Shown here: positions 8,720-17,795 of the stretch, one piece after another
How the letters are laid out: each line of letters starts with the position of its first letter
Numbering within the stretch: position 1 is the stretch's first letter
Assembly (NCBI GenBank): GCA_022786995.1
Contig: JALFUW010000029.1
Coordinates: 1 to 64,000, forward strand
DNA: 64,000 nt
Direction: 5' to 3'
Source of the DNA: Clostridiales bacterium
Lineage (GTDB): Bacteria; Bacillota; Clostridia; Oscillospirales; Oscillospiraceae
The notes under the pieces: model-generated
What the model saw: only the letters and a program-made list of their open reading frames with translations
Told to the model about the DNA's origin: nothing
Databases searched by the model: none
Made by a program: the position numbers and the translations under genes

Positions 8720-11056
8720 ATGCTCAGTCTTTGCAATGAATGGGAATATACTTCTGAATGGTTTGACGGATTTGCCTTGGGTGAGGGGGATGGGGAAGCT
8801 GTCCGCCTGCCCCATACGGTGGCGCAAATGCCTCTGCACTACGCCGACCACGAACGCTATCAGGGCATCTGCGGCTACCGCAGAAAGCTGGAACTTGGGC
8901 CGGAGCTGGCAGGAAAGCACATATTCCTGCAGTTCGACGGCGCGGCCCACATCGCCACGGTATTCTTAAACGGCAGGGAGCTGACCACCCACCGCTGCGG
9001 CTACACCGGCTTCCGGGTGGAAATTACCGACGCGGCGATTCTTGGCGGAGAAAATCTGCTGTGCGTCCGGCTGGACACCACGGAGAACCCGGCAATCCCG
9101 CCCTTCGGTCACGTCATCGATTACCTGACCTACGGCGGCCTGTACCGGGAGGTCTGGCTGGACGTTCGGGAGAAGTGCTATATTGAGGACGTTTTCATTA
9201 CGACTCCCACGCTGACCACCCTGAAAATCCGCCCCACTCTCCACGATGCCCACGGGTGCCTGCTGCTGGTGGAGCTGTACAAGGGGGAGCGGGAGCTGAT
9301 CCGCAAGGCCTTTACCACCGACGGTGTCATCACCATCCAGTGTCCCGGCGTCAAGCCCTGGGACACGAAGCACCCGGTGCTCTATACCTGCCGGGTGACC
9401 CTGCTGAAAATCGGCCGGATCATGGACGTGAAGGAGCAGAAGGTTGGTTTCCGGGTGGTGGAGTTCCGGGAGGACGGCTTTTTCCTAAATGGGAAGAAGA
9501 CCTTCCTGCGGGGGCTGAACCGGCACCAGTGCTGGCCCTACATCGGCTACGCCGCTCCAGAAAGTCTCCAGCGGGAGGACGCTCGAATTCTCAAGGAAGA
9601 ACTGGCTTGTGTCGCGGTGCGCACCTCCCACTACCCCCAGAGTCACTATTTCCTTGACGAGTGCGACCGCCTCGGTCTGCTGGTGTTCACGGAGATACCC
9701 GGCTGGCAGCACATCGGCGGCACGGACTGGAAAAAGCAGACCATGGAAAACACCCGGGAGATGGTGCTGCAGTACCGAAATCACCCCAGCATCGTTCTGT
9801 GGGGCGTGCGCATCAACGAAAGTCAGGACGATGACGAGCTGTACCGCATGACAAACGGTATTGCCCATGCCCTTGACCCCAGCCGCCCCACCTCCGGCGT
9901 TCGATACTTAGAAAAGAGCAGCCCCATGGAGGATGTGTATGCCTACAACGATTTTTCCCACACCGGGGACAATCCCGGCTGTAAGCCCAAAAAGGCAGTT
10001 ACCGGGGACAAGCCATTGCTCATCTCCGAGCACAACGGGCATATGTTCCCCACCAAGTCCTTTGATCCCTGGCAGAAGCGGCAGGAGCATGCCCGGCGGC
10101 ATATGCAGGTACTGAATGATGCCATGGCAGACGGCGAGCACCTTGGCTGCTTCGGCTGGTGTATGTTCGATTACCCCACCCATCGGGATTTCGGCTCCGG
10201 CGACCGGGTGTGCTACCACGGGGTTATGGATGCCTTCCGCAATCCCAAGCTGGCTGCCTACGCCTACGCCAGTCAGGCCGACGACAAGCCGGTTCTGGCT
10301 GTGGGAACCACCATGGATATCGGCGACTATCCCGGCGGCCAGATCGGGGATGTGCTGGTGTTTACCAACGCCGACTCCGTGAATCTCTATAAAAACGGCA
10401 CCTTTGTTACCCGGCTTACCGGGGAGCGGTGGAGCGCTCTGCCCCACAGCCCCATGGTCATCGACGATACCATCGGCTCTTTGCTCGAAACCCAGGAGGG
10501 CTTTGACAAGAAAAAGGCGGAGCTGCTGCGTTCCTGCCTGCTGGCAGTACGCAAATACGGCTTGGCGAACCTCCCGGCGGCGGAGGCGGCAAAAATGGGC
10601 TATGCTATGGTAAAATACGGCCTGAAATACGCCGACGCGGTACGCCTTTATGAAAAATATGTGGGCAACTGGGGCGGAGAGGCCACGGTTTGGCGGCTGA
10701 TGGCGGTGAAGGACGGCGAGGTATCGGCCAGCTGCACCCTCTGCCCCAGCGCCCGGCTTCATCTGGAGGTTACCCCCAGCAGCGTCCGCCTGACAGAAGG
10801 GGACACCTACGATATGGCCGCTGTCCGCATTCGGATTCTGGACGAAAACGGCAATCCGGCGCCCTACGCCCAGCTGCCCGTGCATCTGCATCTGGAGGGC
10901 GACGCGGCGTTGGTCGGCCCCCAAGTGGTCACCGCCGAGGGCGGCATGACCGGCGCCTATCTGCGCACCATAGGCCGGGCAGGACAGGCAAAATTGACCA
11001 TTTCCACCGATCAGACCGATGACGTGGAAATTCTGTTTCAAATCCATAAAAAGTGA
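8720..11056 (+). CDS. Glycoside hydrolase family 2 (beta-galactosidase/glucuronidase-like)
   Basis: 778 residues with the GH2 order: a jelly-roll sugar-binding domain (about 1-160), an immunoglobulin-like domain (about 165-255), then the TIM barrel opening at F-L-N-G-K-K-T-F-L-R-G-L-N-R-H. The predicted acid/base is Glu367 (I-N-E-S) and the nucleophile Glu437 (L-I-S-E-H-N). A C-terminal beta domain (about 690-775) resembles those of GH2 enzymes acting on side groups of glycans. There is no signal peptide, so it works in the cytoplasm on imported oligosaccharides. Substrate specificity cannot be read from the sequence. No transporter or sugar regulator is adjacent. RBS AGGAGG precedes the ATG. 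Confidence 0.88.
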   Translation: MLSLCNEWEYTSEWFDGFALGEGDGEAVRLPHTVAQMPLHYADHERYQGICGYRRKLELGPELAGKHIFLQFDGAAHIATVFLNGRELTTHRCGYTGFRVEITDAAILGGENLLCVRLDTTENPAIPPFGHVIDYLTYGGLYREVWLDVREKCYIEDVFITTPTLTTLKIRPTLHDAHGCLLLVELYKGERELIRKAFTTDGVITIQCPGVKPWDTKHPVLYTCRVTLLKIGRIMDVKEQKVGFRVVEFREDGFFLNGKKTFLRGLNRHQCWPYIGYAAPESLQREDARILKEELACVAVRTSHYPQSHYFLDECDRLGLLVFTEIPGWQHIGGTDWKKQTMENTREMVLQYRNHPSIVLWGVRINESQDDDELYRMTNGIAHALDPSRPTSGVRYLEKSSPMEDVYAYNDFSHTGDNPGCKPKKAVTGDKPLLISEHNGHMFPTKSFDPWQKRQEHARRHMQVLNDAMADGEHLGCFGWCMFDYPTHRDFGSGDRVCYHGVMDAFRNPKLAAYAYASQADDKPVLAVGTTMDIGDYPGGQIGDVLVFTNADSVNLYKNGTFVTRLTGERWSALPHSPMVIDDTIGSLLETQEGFDKKKAELLRSCLLAVRKYGLANLPAAEAAKMGYAMVKYGLKYADAVRLYEKYVGNWGGEATVWRLMAVKDGEVSASCTLCPSARLHLEVTPSSVRLTEGDTYDMAAVRIRILDENGNPAPYAQLPVHLHLEGDAALVGPQVVTAEGGMTGAYLRTIGRAGQAKLTISTDQTDDVEILFQIHKK

Positions 11057-11129
11057 TGGGACAGCAGAAGACAATTTGTCTCCTTTCCACAGAAAGTTCT
11101 GAAAAAATTATAAAAAATTCTGATACATA

Positions 11130-11158
11130 TTGACAAGTGATTCGAAGAGTGCTATTCT
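11130..11158 (+). promoter_or_regulatory. Sigma-A promoter of fhs
   Basis: TTGACA and TATTCT with a 17-bp spacer, about 120 bp before the fhs start. Confidence 0.75.
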
Positions 11159-11162
11159 TATA

Positions 11163-11180
11163 TCGGTACTTAAGTACCGA
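11163..11180. promoter_or_regulatory. Perfect 18-bp palindrome at the fhs transcription start
   Basis: TCGGTACTTAAGTACCGA reads the same on both strands and begins 5 bp after the -10 box, so it covers the expected start site. It could be a repressor operator or a 5'-terminal RNA hairpin. Confidence 0.55.
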
Positions 11181-11186
11181 ATAAAA

Positions 11187-11260
11187 CGTGCGGTGAGCCA
11201 TCGCAACGGCAGCCGCATCCATCCTGTATGGGCCGGGCCAGGAACGGCAGGCACCAACAC
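11187..11260 (+). ncRNA. Possible structured leader of fhs, class unidentified
   Basis: The 100-nt untranslated leader can fold as several short hairpins (for example GCGGTG-AGC-CATCGC and CGGC-A-GCCG) enclosed by GTGC at 11188-11191 pairing with GCAC at 11251-11254. It does not carry the conserved ZTP or THF riboswitch cores. There is no terminator, so any control would be on translation. Folding was done by eye only. Confidence 0.3.
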
Positions 11261-11280
11261 ATTACAAGGAGTGTATTATC

Positions 11281-12957
11281 ATGGGATTCAAGTCTGACAT
11301 CGAAATCGCACAGGAAACCGAGATGCTGCACATTCGCGAGATCGCCAAGATCGCGGGTGTGGACGAAAAGTATCTGGAGCAGTACGGCAACTACAAGGCC
11401 AAGGTTGACTACAATATCCTGAAGGACATGGCTGACAAGCCCAACGGTAAGCTGATTCTGGTTACCGCCATCAACCCCACCCCCGCCGGTGAGGGCAAGA
11501 CCACCACCACTGTCGGTCTGGCTGACGGTATGCGCAAGATTGGCAAGAACGTCATGGTCGCCCTCCGGGAGCCTTCTCTGGGCCCCGTGTTCGGCGTCAA
11601 GGGCGGCGCTGCCGGCGGCGGCTACGCTCAGGTCGTCCCCATGGAGGACATCAACCTGCACTTCACCGGTGACTTCCACGCCATCGGCGCTGCCAACAAC
11701 CTGCTGGCTGCGATGCTGGATAACCATATTTACCAGGGCAACGCTCTGGGTATCGACCCCCGTCAGATCACCTGGCGCCGCTGCGTCGACATGAACGACC
11801 GTCAGCTGCGGTTCGTCGTCGACGGTCTGGGCGGCAAGGTCAACGGCACCCCCCGTGAGGACGGCTACGACATCACCGTGGCTTCCGAGATCATGGCTGT
11901 TCTGTGCCTGGCCTCCGACATTACCGATCTGAAGAAGCGTCTGGCCCGTCTGGTGGTTGGCTACACCTACGCCGGCAAGCCCGTCACCGCCGGTGACCTG
12001 AACGCCCAGGGCGCCATGGCCGCTCTGCTGAAGGACGCTCTGAAGCCCAACCTGGTTCAGACTCTGGAGCACACCCCCGCTTTCGTTCACGGCGGCCCCT
12101 TCGCCAACATCGCCCACGGCTGCAACTCCGTTACCGCTACCAAGATCGCTCTGAAGCTGGGCGATTACGCCATCACCGAGGCTGGCTTCGGCGCTGACCT
12201 GGGCGCTGAGAAGTTCCTGGACATCAAGTGCCGTATGGCTGGTCTGAAGCCCTCCTGCGTGGTTCTGGTTGCGACCGCCCGTGCCCTCAAGTACAACGGC
12301 GGCGTGCCCAAGGCCGAGACCGGCAAGGAGAACCTGGAGGCTCTGGAGAAGGGTCTGCCCAACCTGCTGCAGCACGTTGAGAACATCACTCAGGTCTACA
12401 AGCTGCCCTGCGTGGTCGCCATCAACCGCTTCCCCACCGACACCGAGGCCGAGCTGAAGCTCATCGAGACCAAGTGCAAGGAGTTGGGCGTCAACGTTGC
12501 TCTGTCCGAGGTTTGGGGCAAGGGCGGCGAAGGCGGCATCGAGCTGGCTAAGGAAGTTGTCCGTCTGTGCGAACAGCCCAACGACTTCACCTTCGCCTAC
12601 GAGCTGGACTGCTCCATCAAGGAGAAGATCGAGGCCATTGCCAAGAAGATCTACCACGCTGACGGCGTGAACTTCACCGCCAACGCCGAGAAGCAGATCA
12701 AGACCCTGACCGAGCTGGGCTACGATCATATGCCCATCTGCATGGCCAAGACCCAGTACTCCTTCTCCGACGACCAGACCAAGCTGGGTGCGCCTCGTGG
12801 CTTCTCCATCACCGTGCGCAACGTGAAGGTTTCCGCCGGTGCCGGCTTCCTGGTTGCTCTGACCGGCGAGATCATGACCATGCCCGGCCTACCCAAGGTT
12901 CCCGCTGCCGAGCGCATCGATGTGGACGAGACCGGCAAGATCACCGGCCTGTTCTAA
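11281..12957 (+). CDS. fhs: Formate-tetrahydrofolate ligase
   Basis: 558 residues, the standard length. It makes 10-formyl-THF from formate, ATP and THF, the entry step of the Wood-Ljungdahl methyl branch and a source of formyl groups for purines. Visible motifs are the P-loop [10 protein letters not shown] (about 65-74), [16 protein letters not shown], and [10 protein letters not shown]. Codon use is strongly biased to C/G-ending codons, and the gene has a good promoter, RBS AAGGAG and a strong terminator, as for a highly expressed enzyme. fchA and folD follow on the same strand and complete the conversion to methylene-THF. Confidence 0.97.
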   Translation: MGFKSDIEIAQETEMLHIREIAKIAGVDEKYLEQYGNYKAKVDYNILKDMADKPNGKLILVTAINPTPAGEGKTTTTVGLADGMRKIGKNVMVALREPSLGPVFGVKGGAAGGGYAQVVPMEDINLHFTGDFHAIGAANNLLAAMLDNHIYQGNALGIDPRQITWRRCVDMNDRQLRFVVDGLGGKVNGTPREDGYDITVASEIMAVLCLASDITDLKKRLARLVVGYTYAGKPVTAGDLNAQGAMAALLKDALKPNLVQTLEHTPAFVHGGPFANIAHGCNSVTATKIALKLGDYAITEAGFGADLGAEKFLDIKCRMAGLKPSCVVLVATARALKYNGGVPKAETGKENLEALEKGLPNLLQHVENITQVYKLPCVVAINRFPTDTEAELKLIETKCKELGVNVALSEVWGKGGEGGIELAKEVVRLCEQPNDFTFAYELDCSIKEKIEAIAKKIYHADGVNFTANAEKQIKTLTELGYDHMPICMAKTQYSFSDDQTKLGAPRGFSITVRNVKVSAGAGFLVALTGEIMTMPGLPKVPAAERIDVDETGKITGLF

Positions 12958-12972
12958 GCGATTACTTAACAC

Positions 12973-13008
12973 AAAAAGCACAGGCGACCCCCCTCGCCTG
13001 TGCTTTTT
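12973..13008 (+). terminator. Strong intrinsic terminator after fhs
   Basis: A perfect 15-bp stem (AAAAAGCACAGGCGA and its complement) with a C6 loop ends in T5. It also looks functional on the minus strand. Confidence 0.9.
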
Positions 13009-13009
13009 T

Positions 13010-13111
13010 AAGATACGGAGATACGAGATATAAGATACAAGATATAAGATATGCTCTGATTTGAGACAATAAATAATATCTTGTATCTAGTATCTCAGTA
13101 TCTTGTATCTT
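13010..13111. repeat. Type H heptamer inverted-array element without a gene
   Basis: The left array (13010-13052) is six units of the AAGATAC type; the right array (13076-13111) is five complementary units (GTATCTT type). They flank a 23-bp interior. Units vary by one or two bases, and an 8-bp unit and a one-base insertion occur. Same sequence family as the elements at 38541-38632 and 54093-54536. Confidence 0.88.
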
Positions 13112-13144
13112 CGGAAAACTTTTCGATAAGGAGAAACCAAACAT

Positions 13145-13765
13145 ATGGATATGACAATGGAATCCTGCCGCACCTTTGTGGAGGTGCTGGCATCCAATGC
13201 GCCCGCTCCCGGCGGCGGCGGTGCTGCCGCGCTGGTGGGCGCCATCGGCACCGCTCTGGGCAATATGGTGGGCTCCCTGACCGTGGGCAAGAAGAAGTAC
13301 GCCGACGTGGAAGGGGAGATCATCGCCCTGAAAGCCAAGTGTGATGCCCTGCAGACGGAGCTGCTCAATCAGGTGGAAGAGGATGACAAGGGCTTTGTGC
13401 CTCTGGCAAAGGCCTATGGCATTCCCAAGGACGACCCCAACCGTGACAAGATTCTGGAAGAGGCCACCGTCATTGCCTGCAAGGTGCCCATGCACATCAT
13501 GGAGCTGTGCTGCGAGGCCATCGACTGCATCGCCGTGTTTGCCGCGAAAGGCTCCCGGCTGGCGGTTTCCGATGCCGGCTGCGGCGCGGTGTGCTGCAAG
13601 GCCGCTCTGCAGGCCGCGTCCCTGAACGTGTTCATCAACACCAAGAGCCTGAAAAACCGGGAAACCGCCGAGGAGTTGAACCGTCAGGCCAATCTGATGC
13701 TGAACAAGTACTGCCAGCTGGCAGACGAAATTTTCAACGAAGTCAAAGCCGGCTTTGGCCAGTAA
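13145..13765 (+). CDS. fchA: Methenyl-THF cyclohydrolase/cyclodeaminase-family protein
   Basis: 206 residues of the FTCD C-terminal (cyclodeaminase) family, here as a stand-alone protein. The motif N-A-P-A-P-G-G-G-G-A-A-A-L near residue 19 is diagnostic. In acetogens and purine-fermenting clostridia such proteins (FchA) serve as 5,10-methenyl-THF cyclohydrolase. Its place between fhs and folD supports the cyclohydrolase role over formimino-THF deamination, but the two cannot be told apart by eye, and FolD is usually bifunctional for this step. RBS AAGGAG precedes the ATG at 13145. A type C repeat begins on the base after its stop. Confidence 0.88.
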   Translation: MDMTMESCRTFVEVLASNAPAPGGGGAAALVGAIGTALGNMVGSLTVGKKKYADVEGEIIALKAKCDALQTELLNQVEEDDKGFVPLAKAYGIPKDDPNRDKILEEATVIACKVPMHIMELCCEAIDCIAVFAAKGSRLAVSDAGCGAVCCKAALQAASLNVFINTKSLKNRETAEELNRQANLMLNKYCQLADEIFNEVKAGFGQ

Positions 13766-13868
13766 GGCCGCAGGGCGGCCAGCCAATGCGGTCGGCAAGG
13801 CCGACGGCTAATGCGTTACCGACTTGCCTGTAGTTTATACACCATTGGGTGTCGCTCGGTAACGTAAC
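13766..13868 (+). repeat. Type C stop-proximal repeat C1
   Basis: It starts directly after the fchA TAA with GGCCGCAGGGCGGCC, then holds CCAATGCG, ATGCGTTACC and, 30 bp on, TACACCATTGGGTGTCGCTC. The CCAATG and CATTGG segments can pair in the transcript. Confidence 0.75.
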
Positions 13869-13917
13869 ACACGCAAGAGGTTGCTTTTAGATTCAAAATA
13901 GTAAGGAGAAATATTAC

Positions 13918-14796
13918 ATGGCTAAGTTACTGCTGGGCAAGGAAGTCACCGATGCCCTGAATGCCAACCTGCAAACCCGTACCGCCGCCCTGCGTGAAAA
14001 GGGCATCGTCCCCACTCTGGGCATCATCCGCGTTGGCGCTGATCCCTCCGACCTGTCCTACGAGAAGGGCGCTACCAAGCGTGCCGAGCTGGTGGGTGTA
14101 GAGGTCAAGAAGTTCGAGTTGCCCGCCGACGCCACCAAGGAGGATGTTCTGGCTGTCATCGATCAAGTCAACTCCGACGACACCATCCACGGCGTGCTCA
14201 TGTTCCGGCCCCTGCCCAAGCACCTGAAGGCGGACCAGAACGAGATCTGCAACCGGCTGGCTCCCCAGAAGGACGTGGACTGCATGACCCATCTGTCCAA
14301 CGCCGGTGTGTTCGAGGGTCTGGGTGATCTGGGCTTCGCCCCCTGCACTCCCTCTGCCTGCATGGAGATTCTGGACTACTACGGCATCGACTGCAAGGGC
14401 AAAAACGCTGTCGTCATCGGCCGCTCCCTGGTGGTCGGCAAGCCCGCCGCTATGATGCTCATGGGCAAGAACGCCACCGTCACCGTCTGCCACACCAAGA
14501 CCGTCAACACCGCCGAGATCTGCAAGGGCGCTGACATCATCGTCTCCGCCGCCGGTGTGCTGAACTCTCTGACCGCCGACTACGTCCGGCCCGGTCAGGT
14601 GGTCATTGACGTGTCCATCAACTGGGACGAGAACAAGACCAACGCCAAGGGCGGCAAGGGCGCCATCGCCGGCGACGCCAAGTTCGACGAGGTGGAAGCC
14701 ATTGTTGACGCCATCACCCCCGTTCCCGGCGGTGTGGGCTCCGTCACCACCTCTGTGCTGATGAAGCACGTTGTGGAAGCCGCTGAGCGGGCGTAA
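13918..14796 (+). CDS. folD: Bifunctional methylene-THF dehydrogenase/methenyl-THF cyclohydrolase
   Basis: 292 residues, full length. It links 10-formyl-, methenyl- and methylene-THF with NAD(P). The nucleotide-binding region is clear (G-K-N-A-V-V-I-G-R-S-L-V-V-G-K-P), and so are D-V-D-C-M-T and the C-terminal P-V-P-G-G-V-G. In the active site Tyr48 is followed by Lys54 (Y-E-K-G-A-T-K), not by lysine four residues later as in E. coli (Y-V-A-S-K); this spacing is noted as a finding. RBS AAGGAG precedes the ATG. It is probably transcribed with fchA, and a strong terminator follows. Confidence 0.95.
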   Translation: MAKLLLGKEVTDALNANLQTRTAALREKGIVPTLGIIRVGADPSDLSYEKGATKRAELVGVEVKKFELPADATKEDVLAVIDQVNSDDTIHGVLMFRPLPKHLKADQNEICNRLAPQKDVDCMTHLSNAGVFEGLGDLGFAPCTPSACMEILDYYGIDCKGKNAVVIGRSLVVGKPAAMMLMGKNATVTVCHTKTVNTAEICKGADIIVSAAGVLNSLTADYVRPGQVVIDVSINWDENKTNAKGGKGAIAGDAKFDEVEAIVDAITPVPGGVGSVTTSVLMKHVVEAAERA

Positions 14797-14808
14797 ATTC
14801 CATCAAAT

Positions 14809-14846
14809 AACAGGGAGCAGTTCAAGGACTGCTCCCTGTTTTTTGT
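14809..14846 (+). terminator. Strong intrinsic terminator after folD
   Basis: A perfect 13-bp stem (AACAGGGAGCAGT and its complement) with a 6-nt loop is followed by a T-run. Confidence 0.92.
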
Positions 14847-14870
14847 AAAATTGGCGACACGGAAACGGAT

Positions 14871-14990
14871 GTCATTGCGAGCCAGTGCGCACACTGGCGT
14901 GGCAATCCGCATCCCCTACTGTGTACGCAGATAACAGATCGTTTGGAGAGAACGGATTGCCACGTCGGGCTTCGCCCTCCTCGCAATGAC
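14871..14990. repeat. Type B element B1 (120 bp)
   Basis: It begins GTCATTGCGA, ends TCGCAATGAC, and contains GTGGCAATCCG and its inverse CGGATTGCCAC, so both ends are inverted copies around a variable middle. Three more copies are in the window. Confidence 0.88.
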
Positions 14991-14997
14991 ACAGTTA

Positions 14998-15024
14998 AGC
15001 CCCAGCCGGTTCGGCTGGGGCTTT
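14998..15024 (-). terminator. Hairpin after jag
   Basis: AAGCCCCAGCCG and its complement form a hairpin 6-32 bp after the jag stop on the minus strand. The T-run is weak. Confidence 0.5.
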
Positions 15025-15029
15025 CCGCG

Positions 15030-15935
15030 TTATCTTACGTACTCGATGACCACACGGCGGTTGGGCTCCACACCGGTGGAGTGGGTGGTGATGTTGTCCA
15101 TATCCTGCAGGGCGGCGTGGATGACGTGCCGCTCGTAAGCGTTCATAGGCTCCAGAGTGGTGCGGCGGCGGGCCTTCAGCACCTGCTGGGCCTTTTTCCG
15201 GGCGTAGCGGCGCAGGCTGTCCTCTCGCTTCTCCCGGTAGCACTCAGCGTCCACATTCACCCGGACGTGACCGTCCAGGCCACGGTTGATGGTGTAGTTG
15301 GCCAGATGCTGAATGGCGTCCAGGGTGTCGCCCCGGCGGCCGATCAGGTAGCCCAGATCGTCGCCCACCAGGTCAACCTTGTAGGCGTTATTCTCCACCT
15401 TCACGCAGTGGGGAATCGCCTGAGAGCCCATGTGCTCCAGCAGACCCTTGATGAAGACTTCGATCTTCTCCTCGGTGGAACCGGCCTCGGCAGGGACATA
15501 GACCTTGGGTTCCGCCTTCTTTTCGGGCTTCGGCTCCTTGGGGGCTTTGGGTGCTTCGGGCTTCTTCTCAGGACGGGGGGCCCTGGGCTTGTCCTGCCGG
15601 GGAGCCTTCGGCGCTTCGGCCTTGGGCGTGGGATTGGGGGCCTCAGGCTTGGCGGGCTCGGGGGTCACGCCGGGAATGGCGGTGGCCTTGGGCTTGGAGC
15701 GGGAGGCGCTGCCCAGAGCGCTCTTGGGCTTCTCGGGAGCCTTCTCCACGATGGGATCGGGCACCTCATAGGTCAGCTGCACCTTAGCAGGCTGGGCGCC
15801 GAAGCCCAGGAAACCGGCCTTGGCCTGCTGCAGAACCATAACGGACACGCTGTCCCGATCCAGACCCAGCTGGTTCAGTGCGGCCTCGATGGCAAGATCG
15901 ATGGTTTTACCGGTGGATACAATGGTCTTTTCCAT
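15030..15935 (-). CDS. jag: Jag/KhpB RNA-binding protein
   Basis: 301 residues in the usual order: Jag-N (about 1-55), a long Pro/Ala/Lys linker (about 60-148), a KH domain with the G-R-R-G loop at 199-202, and an R3H domain with Y-E-R-H-V-I-H near the end. KhpB binds RNA, usually with KhpA, and influences cell division and envelope synthesis in Gram-positives. It starts 3 bp after the yidC stop at the end of the rpmH operon, its conserved place. The linker is a low-complexity stretch with little conservation expected. Confidence 0.95.
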   Translation of the reverse strand: MEKTIVSTGKTIDLAIEAALNQLGLDRDSVSVMVLQQAKAGFLGFGAQPAKVQLTYEVPDPIVEKAPEKPKSALGSASRSKPKATAIPGVTPEPAKPEAPNPTPKAEAPKAPRQDKPRAPRPEKKPEAPKAPKEPKPEKKAEPKVYVPAEAGSTEEKIEVFIKGLLEHMGSQAIPHCVKVENNAYKVDLVGDDLGYLIGRRGDTLDAIQHLANYTINRGLDGHVRVNVDAECYREKREDSLRRYARKKAQQVLKARRRTTLEPMNAYERHVIHAALQDMDNITTHSTGVEPNRRVVIEYVR

Positions 15936-15938
15936 GGT

Positions 15939-17177
15939 TTATTCCTCCGTTGCGTAGCGGTTGGGATCGTAGTTGCGGCCCTTGCAGTAGGGACGGCTGG
16001 GGATGCCGGACATACAGTCGTCTTCCTCTTCCTCGTCCTCCGGAATTCCCTTCCGGGCAGCGTACTCCTTGGCAGCGGCAGCCTTGGCGGCCTGCTCCTG
16101 ATCCCGCTGCTGCTTCTGTAGCTTCTTCTTGCTGGTGTTGGTGGTGATGCCGTCGGGATTGGCGGCCCGGCGCTCGGCACGGACCCGCTCCTTCTCGGCC
16201 TCGATCCGCTCGGCTTCCAGGGCCTTCTGGAGCCGGACGGCGTCCTCGGCATCGTAAACCTTGCGGTAGTGGCTGGTCATGATGGGATCGGTGACCATGC
16301 GGAACACACCGCCGATGAACCAATACAGGGACAGACCCGCGGACAGGGTGAAGCCGATCCATAGGGACATCAGGGGCATCATCCACATCATGGCCTGATT
16401 GGTCTGCGCGGTCTGGGAGTTCTTAGCGGTTTCCGCGTCCTGAACGCCCTTTTCGTTGGTGATCACGGAATCGTTGGTCTTCTGGCTGATCCACATCTGC
16501 AGCACCTGAGAACCGGCGGACAGACAGGGGATCAGGAACGCGCCGATGTGGGCCCAGTTCCAGACCCAGGTGGCGCTGAAGATGTTGAACTGGGGCACAG
16601 CGCCCAGGTTAATGCCCAGGAAGTTAAAGTTGATACCGGCCAGGGTGGCATCCTTGATGGCGGGGATGGCAGCTTTCAGCTGCTCGGCATACATGGGGAT
16701 GGCCTGCGCCGCGTAGATCTCATCATAGAAGGTATTCTTGGTGAAGATGTCGGGAGCCAGCTCCTTCAGCACACGGATGATCTCGGTGACAGTCTCCTGG
16801 GACTCCATGAGGATGTAGGTGATGGGCTGGCGAATAACGGCGTACAGGGGAATCAGAATCAGCATGGGGATGAAGCTCCACAGGCAGCCGCCGGTCATGG
16901 ACACGCCCGCGTCCTGATACAGCTTCTGGGTCAGCTCCTGCTGCTTCTGGGGGTCGTTGGCATAGCGGCGCTGGATGTCCTGCACCTGAGGGGTCAGGCG
17001 GGACATGCCCATCATGCCCTTTTTCGCCTTGGCGTTGATGGGGGTCAGGATGACCTGCACCGCCAGACCGAAGATGATCAGAGCGATACCGTAGTTGTTG
17101 GTGGTGTGGTACAGCAGAGCCAGCAGCCAGCCAAAGGGAACGGTGATGATGTCGCTGAGCTTGAATGCGAGAATCAT
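15939..17177 (-). CDS. yidC: Membrane protein insertase YidC/Oxa1 family
   Basis: 412 residues. The core transmembrane segments include Y-G-I-A-L-I-I-F-G-L-A-V-Q-V-I-L-T-P and the hydrophobic hairpin around A-M-M-W-M-M-P-L-M-S-L-W. YidC inserts membrane proteins alone or with SecYEG. Unlike most Gram-positive YidC proteins it has no lipoprotein cysteine at the N-terminus, and it ends in a charged Lys/Arg/Glu-rich cytoplasmic tail (about 315-412) longer than usual; such tails can contact ribosomes. RBS AGGAGG precedes the ATG. yidD and rnpA lie upstream. Confidence 0.95.
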   Translation of the reverse strand: MILAFKLSDIITVPFGWLLALLYHTTNNYGIALIIFGLAVQVILTPINAKAKKGMMGMSRLTPQVQDIQRRYANDPQKQQELTQKLYQDAGVSMTGGCLWSFIPMLILIPLYAVIRQPITYILMESQETVTEIIRVLKELAPDIFTKNTFYDEIYAAQAIPMYAEQLKAAIPAIKDATLAGINFNFLGINLGAVPQFNIFSATWVWNWAHIGAFLIPCLSAGSQVLQMWISQKTNDSVITNEKGVQDAETAKNSQTAQTNQAMMWMMPLMSLWIGFTLSAGLSLYWFIGGVFRMVTDPIMTSHYRKVYDAEDAVRLQKALEAERIEAEKERVRAERRAANPDGITTNTSKKKLQKQQRDQEQAAKAAAAKEYAARKGIPEDEEEEDDCMSGIPSRPYCKGRNYDPNRYATEE

Positions 17178-17212
17178 TGGCTTTCCTCCTTAAGGATTGG
17201 TGGAGATCAGGT

Positions 17213-17425
17213 TCAAGGAACGGGGTCGTAAATATCCCCTTTGTAGAAGGGGTTGCAGCGCAGGAAACGCTTCAGGGCGAGCTTGCCGCCCTTCCATGCC
17301 CCGTACTTGCCAATTGCTTCCATGGCGTACGCACTGCAGGTAGGCCGAAACCGGCATCTTGCCGGAAAAAACGGAGAAATATTGCGCTGATAAAAGCGAA
17401 TCAGGGCCAAAAGGACTGTTTTCAT
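17213..17425 (-). CDS. yidD: Membrane protein insertion efficiency factor
   Basis: 70 residues with the family pattern: hydrophobic start, [20 protein letters not shown], and the C-terminal F-L-R-C-N-P-F. YidD is a small membrane-associated protein that helps YidC-dependent insertion. It overlaps rnpA by 4 nt and precedes yidC, the conserved gene order. Confidence 0.95.
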   Translation of the reverse strand: MKTVLLALIRFYQRNISPFFPARCRFRPTCSAYAMEAIGKYGAWKGGKLALKRFLRCNPFYKGDIYDPVP

Positions 17426-17769
17426 GGCTGCGCGCCTTCCCGGAGGAGTCCCGCTTTTTTCGCCAGCGTCAGATAGCTCTTTGTGAGCTGGGAGAATTCG
17501 GCATCCACAGCCTTGCTGCGGGCAACCACCACAATGTCCCAGCCGGGACGAAACTTTGCCTCGTTGAGGCGGTAGACCTCCCGAAGGCGGCGGCGGGTGC
17601 GGTTGCGCACATGGGCCTTGCCCAGCTTTTTGCTGACGGTGATCCCTACCCGGTTTTCCGGGGTGCGGTTCTTCCGGGCGTAGAGCACCAGATTGGAGTC
17701 GGCAAAGCCGGAGGTGTGGTACAGGCGGCGAAAAATGTGATTCAGTTTCAAACTGGTTGAATACTTCAT
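17422..17769 (-). CDS. rnpA: Ribonuclease P protein component
   Basis: 115 residues, normal length. The RNR motif is clear ([11 protein letters not shown]), as are [10 protein letters not shown] and the C-terminal L-T-K-S-Y-L. RnpA supports the RNA subunit in tRNA 5' maturation. It lies between rpmH and yidD; a hairpin with a T-run (17796-17842) between rpmH and rnpA probably makes rnpA less abundant than L34. Confidence 0.96.
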   Translation of the reverse strand: MKYSTSLKLNHIFRRLYHTSGFADSNLVLYARKNRTPENRVGITVSKKLGKAHVRNRTRRRLREVYRLNEAKFRPGWDIVVVARSKAVDAEFSQLTKSYLTLAKKAGLLREGAQP

Positions 17770-17795
17770 GAAATCATCCTATCGCAAATGTCCCA

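Noticed and set aside
11187-11260. ZTP or THF riboswitch in the fhs leader
   Set aside because: The conserved cores seen at 46950 and 47257 are absent, and no terminator or THF-type pseudoknot motif is present. Kept only as an unidentified structured leader.
13010-13111. CRISPR array
   Set aside because: The repeats are only 7 bp, contiguous, inverted and degenerate, without spacers or cas genes.
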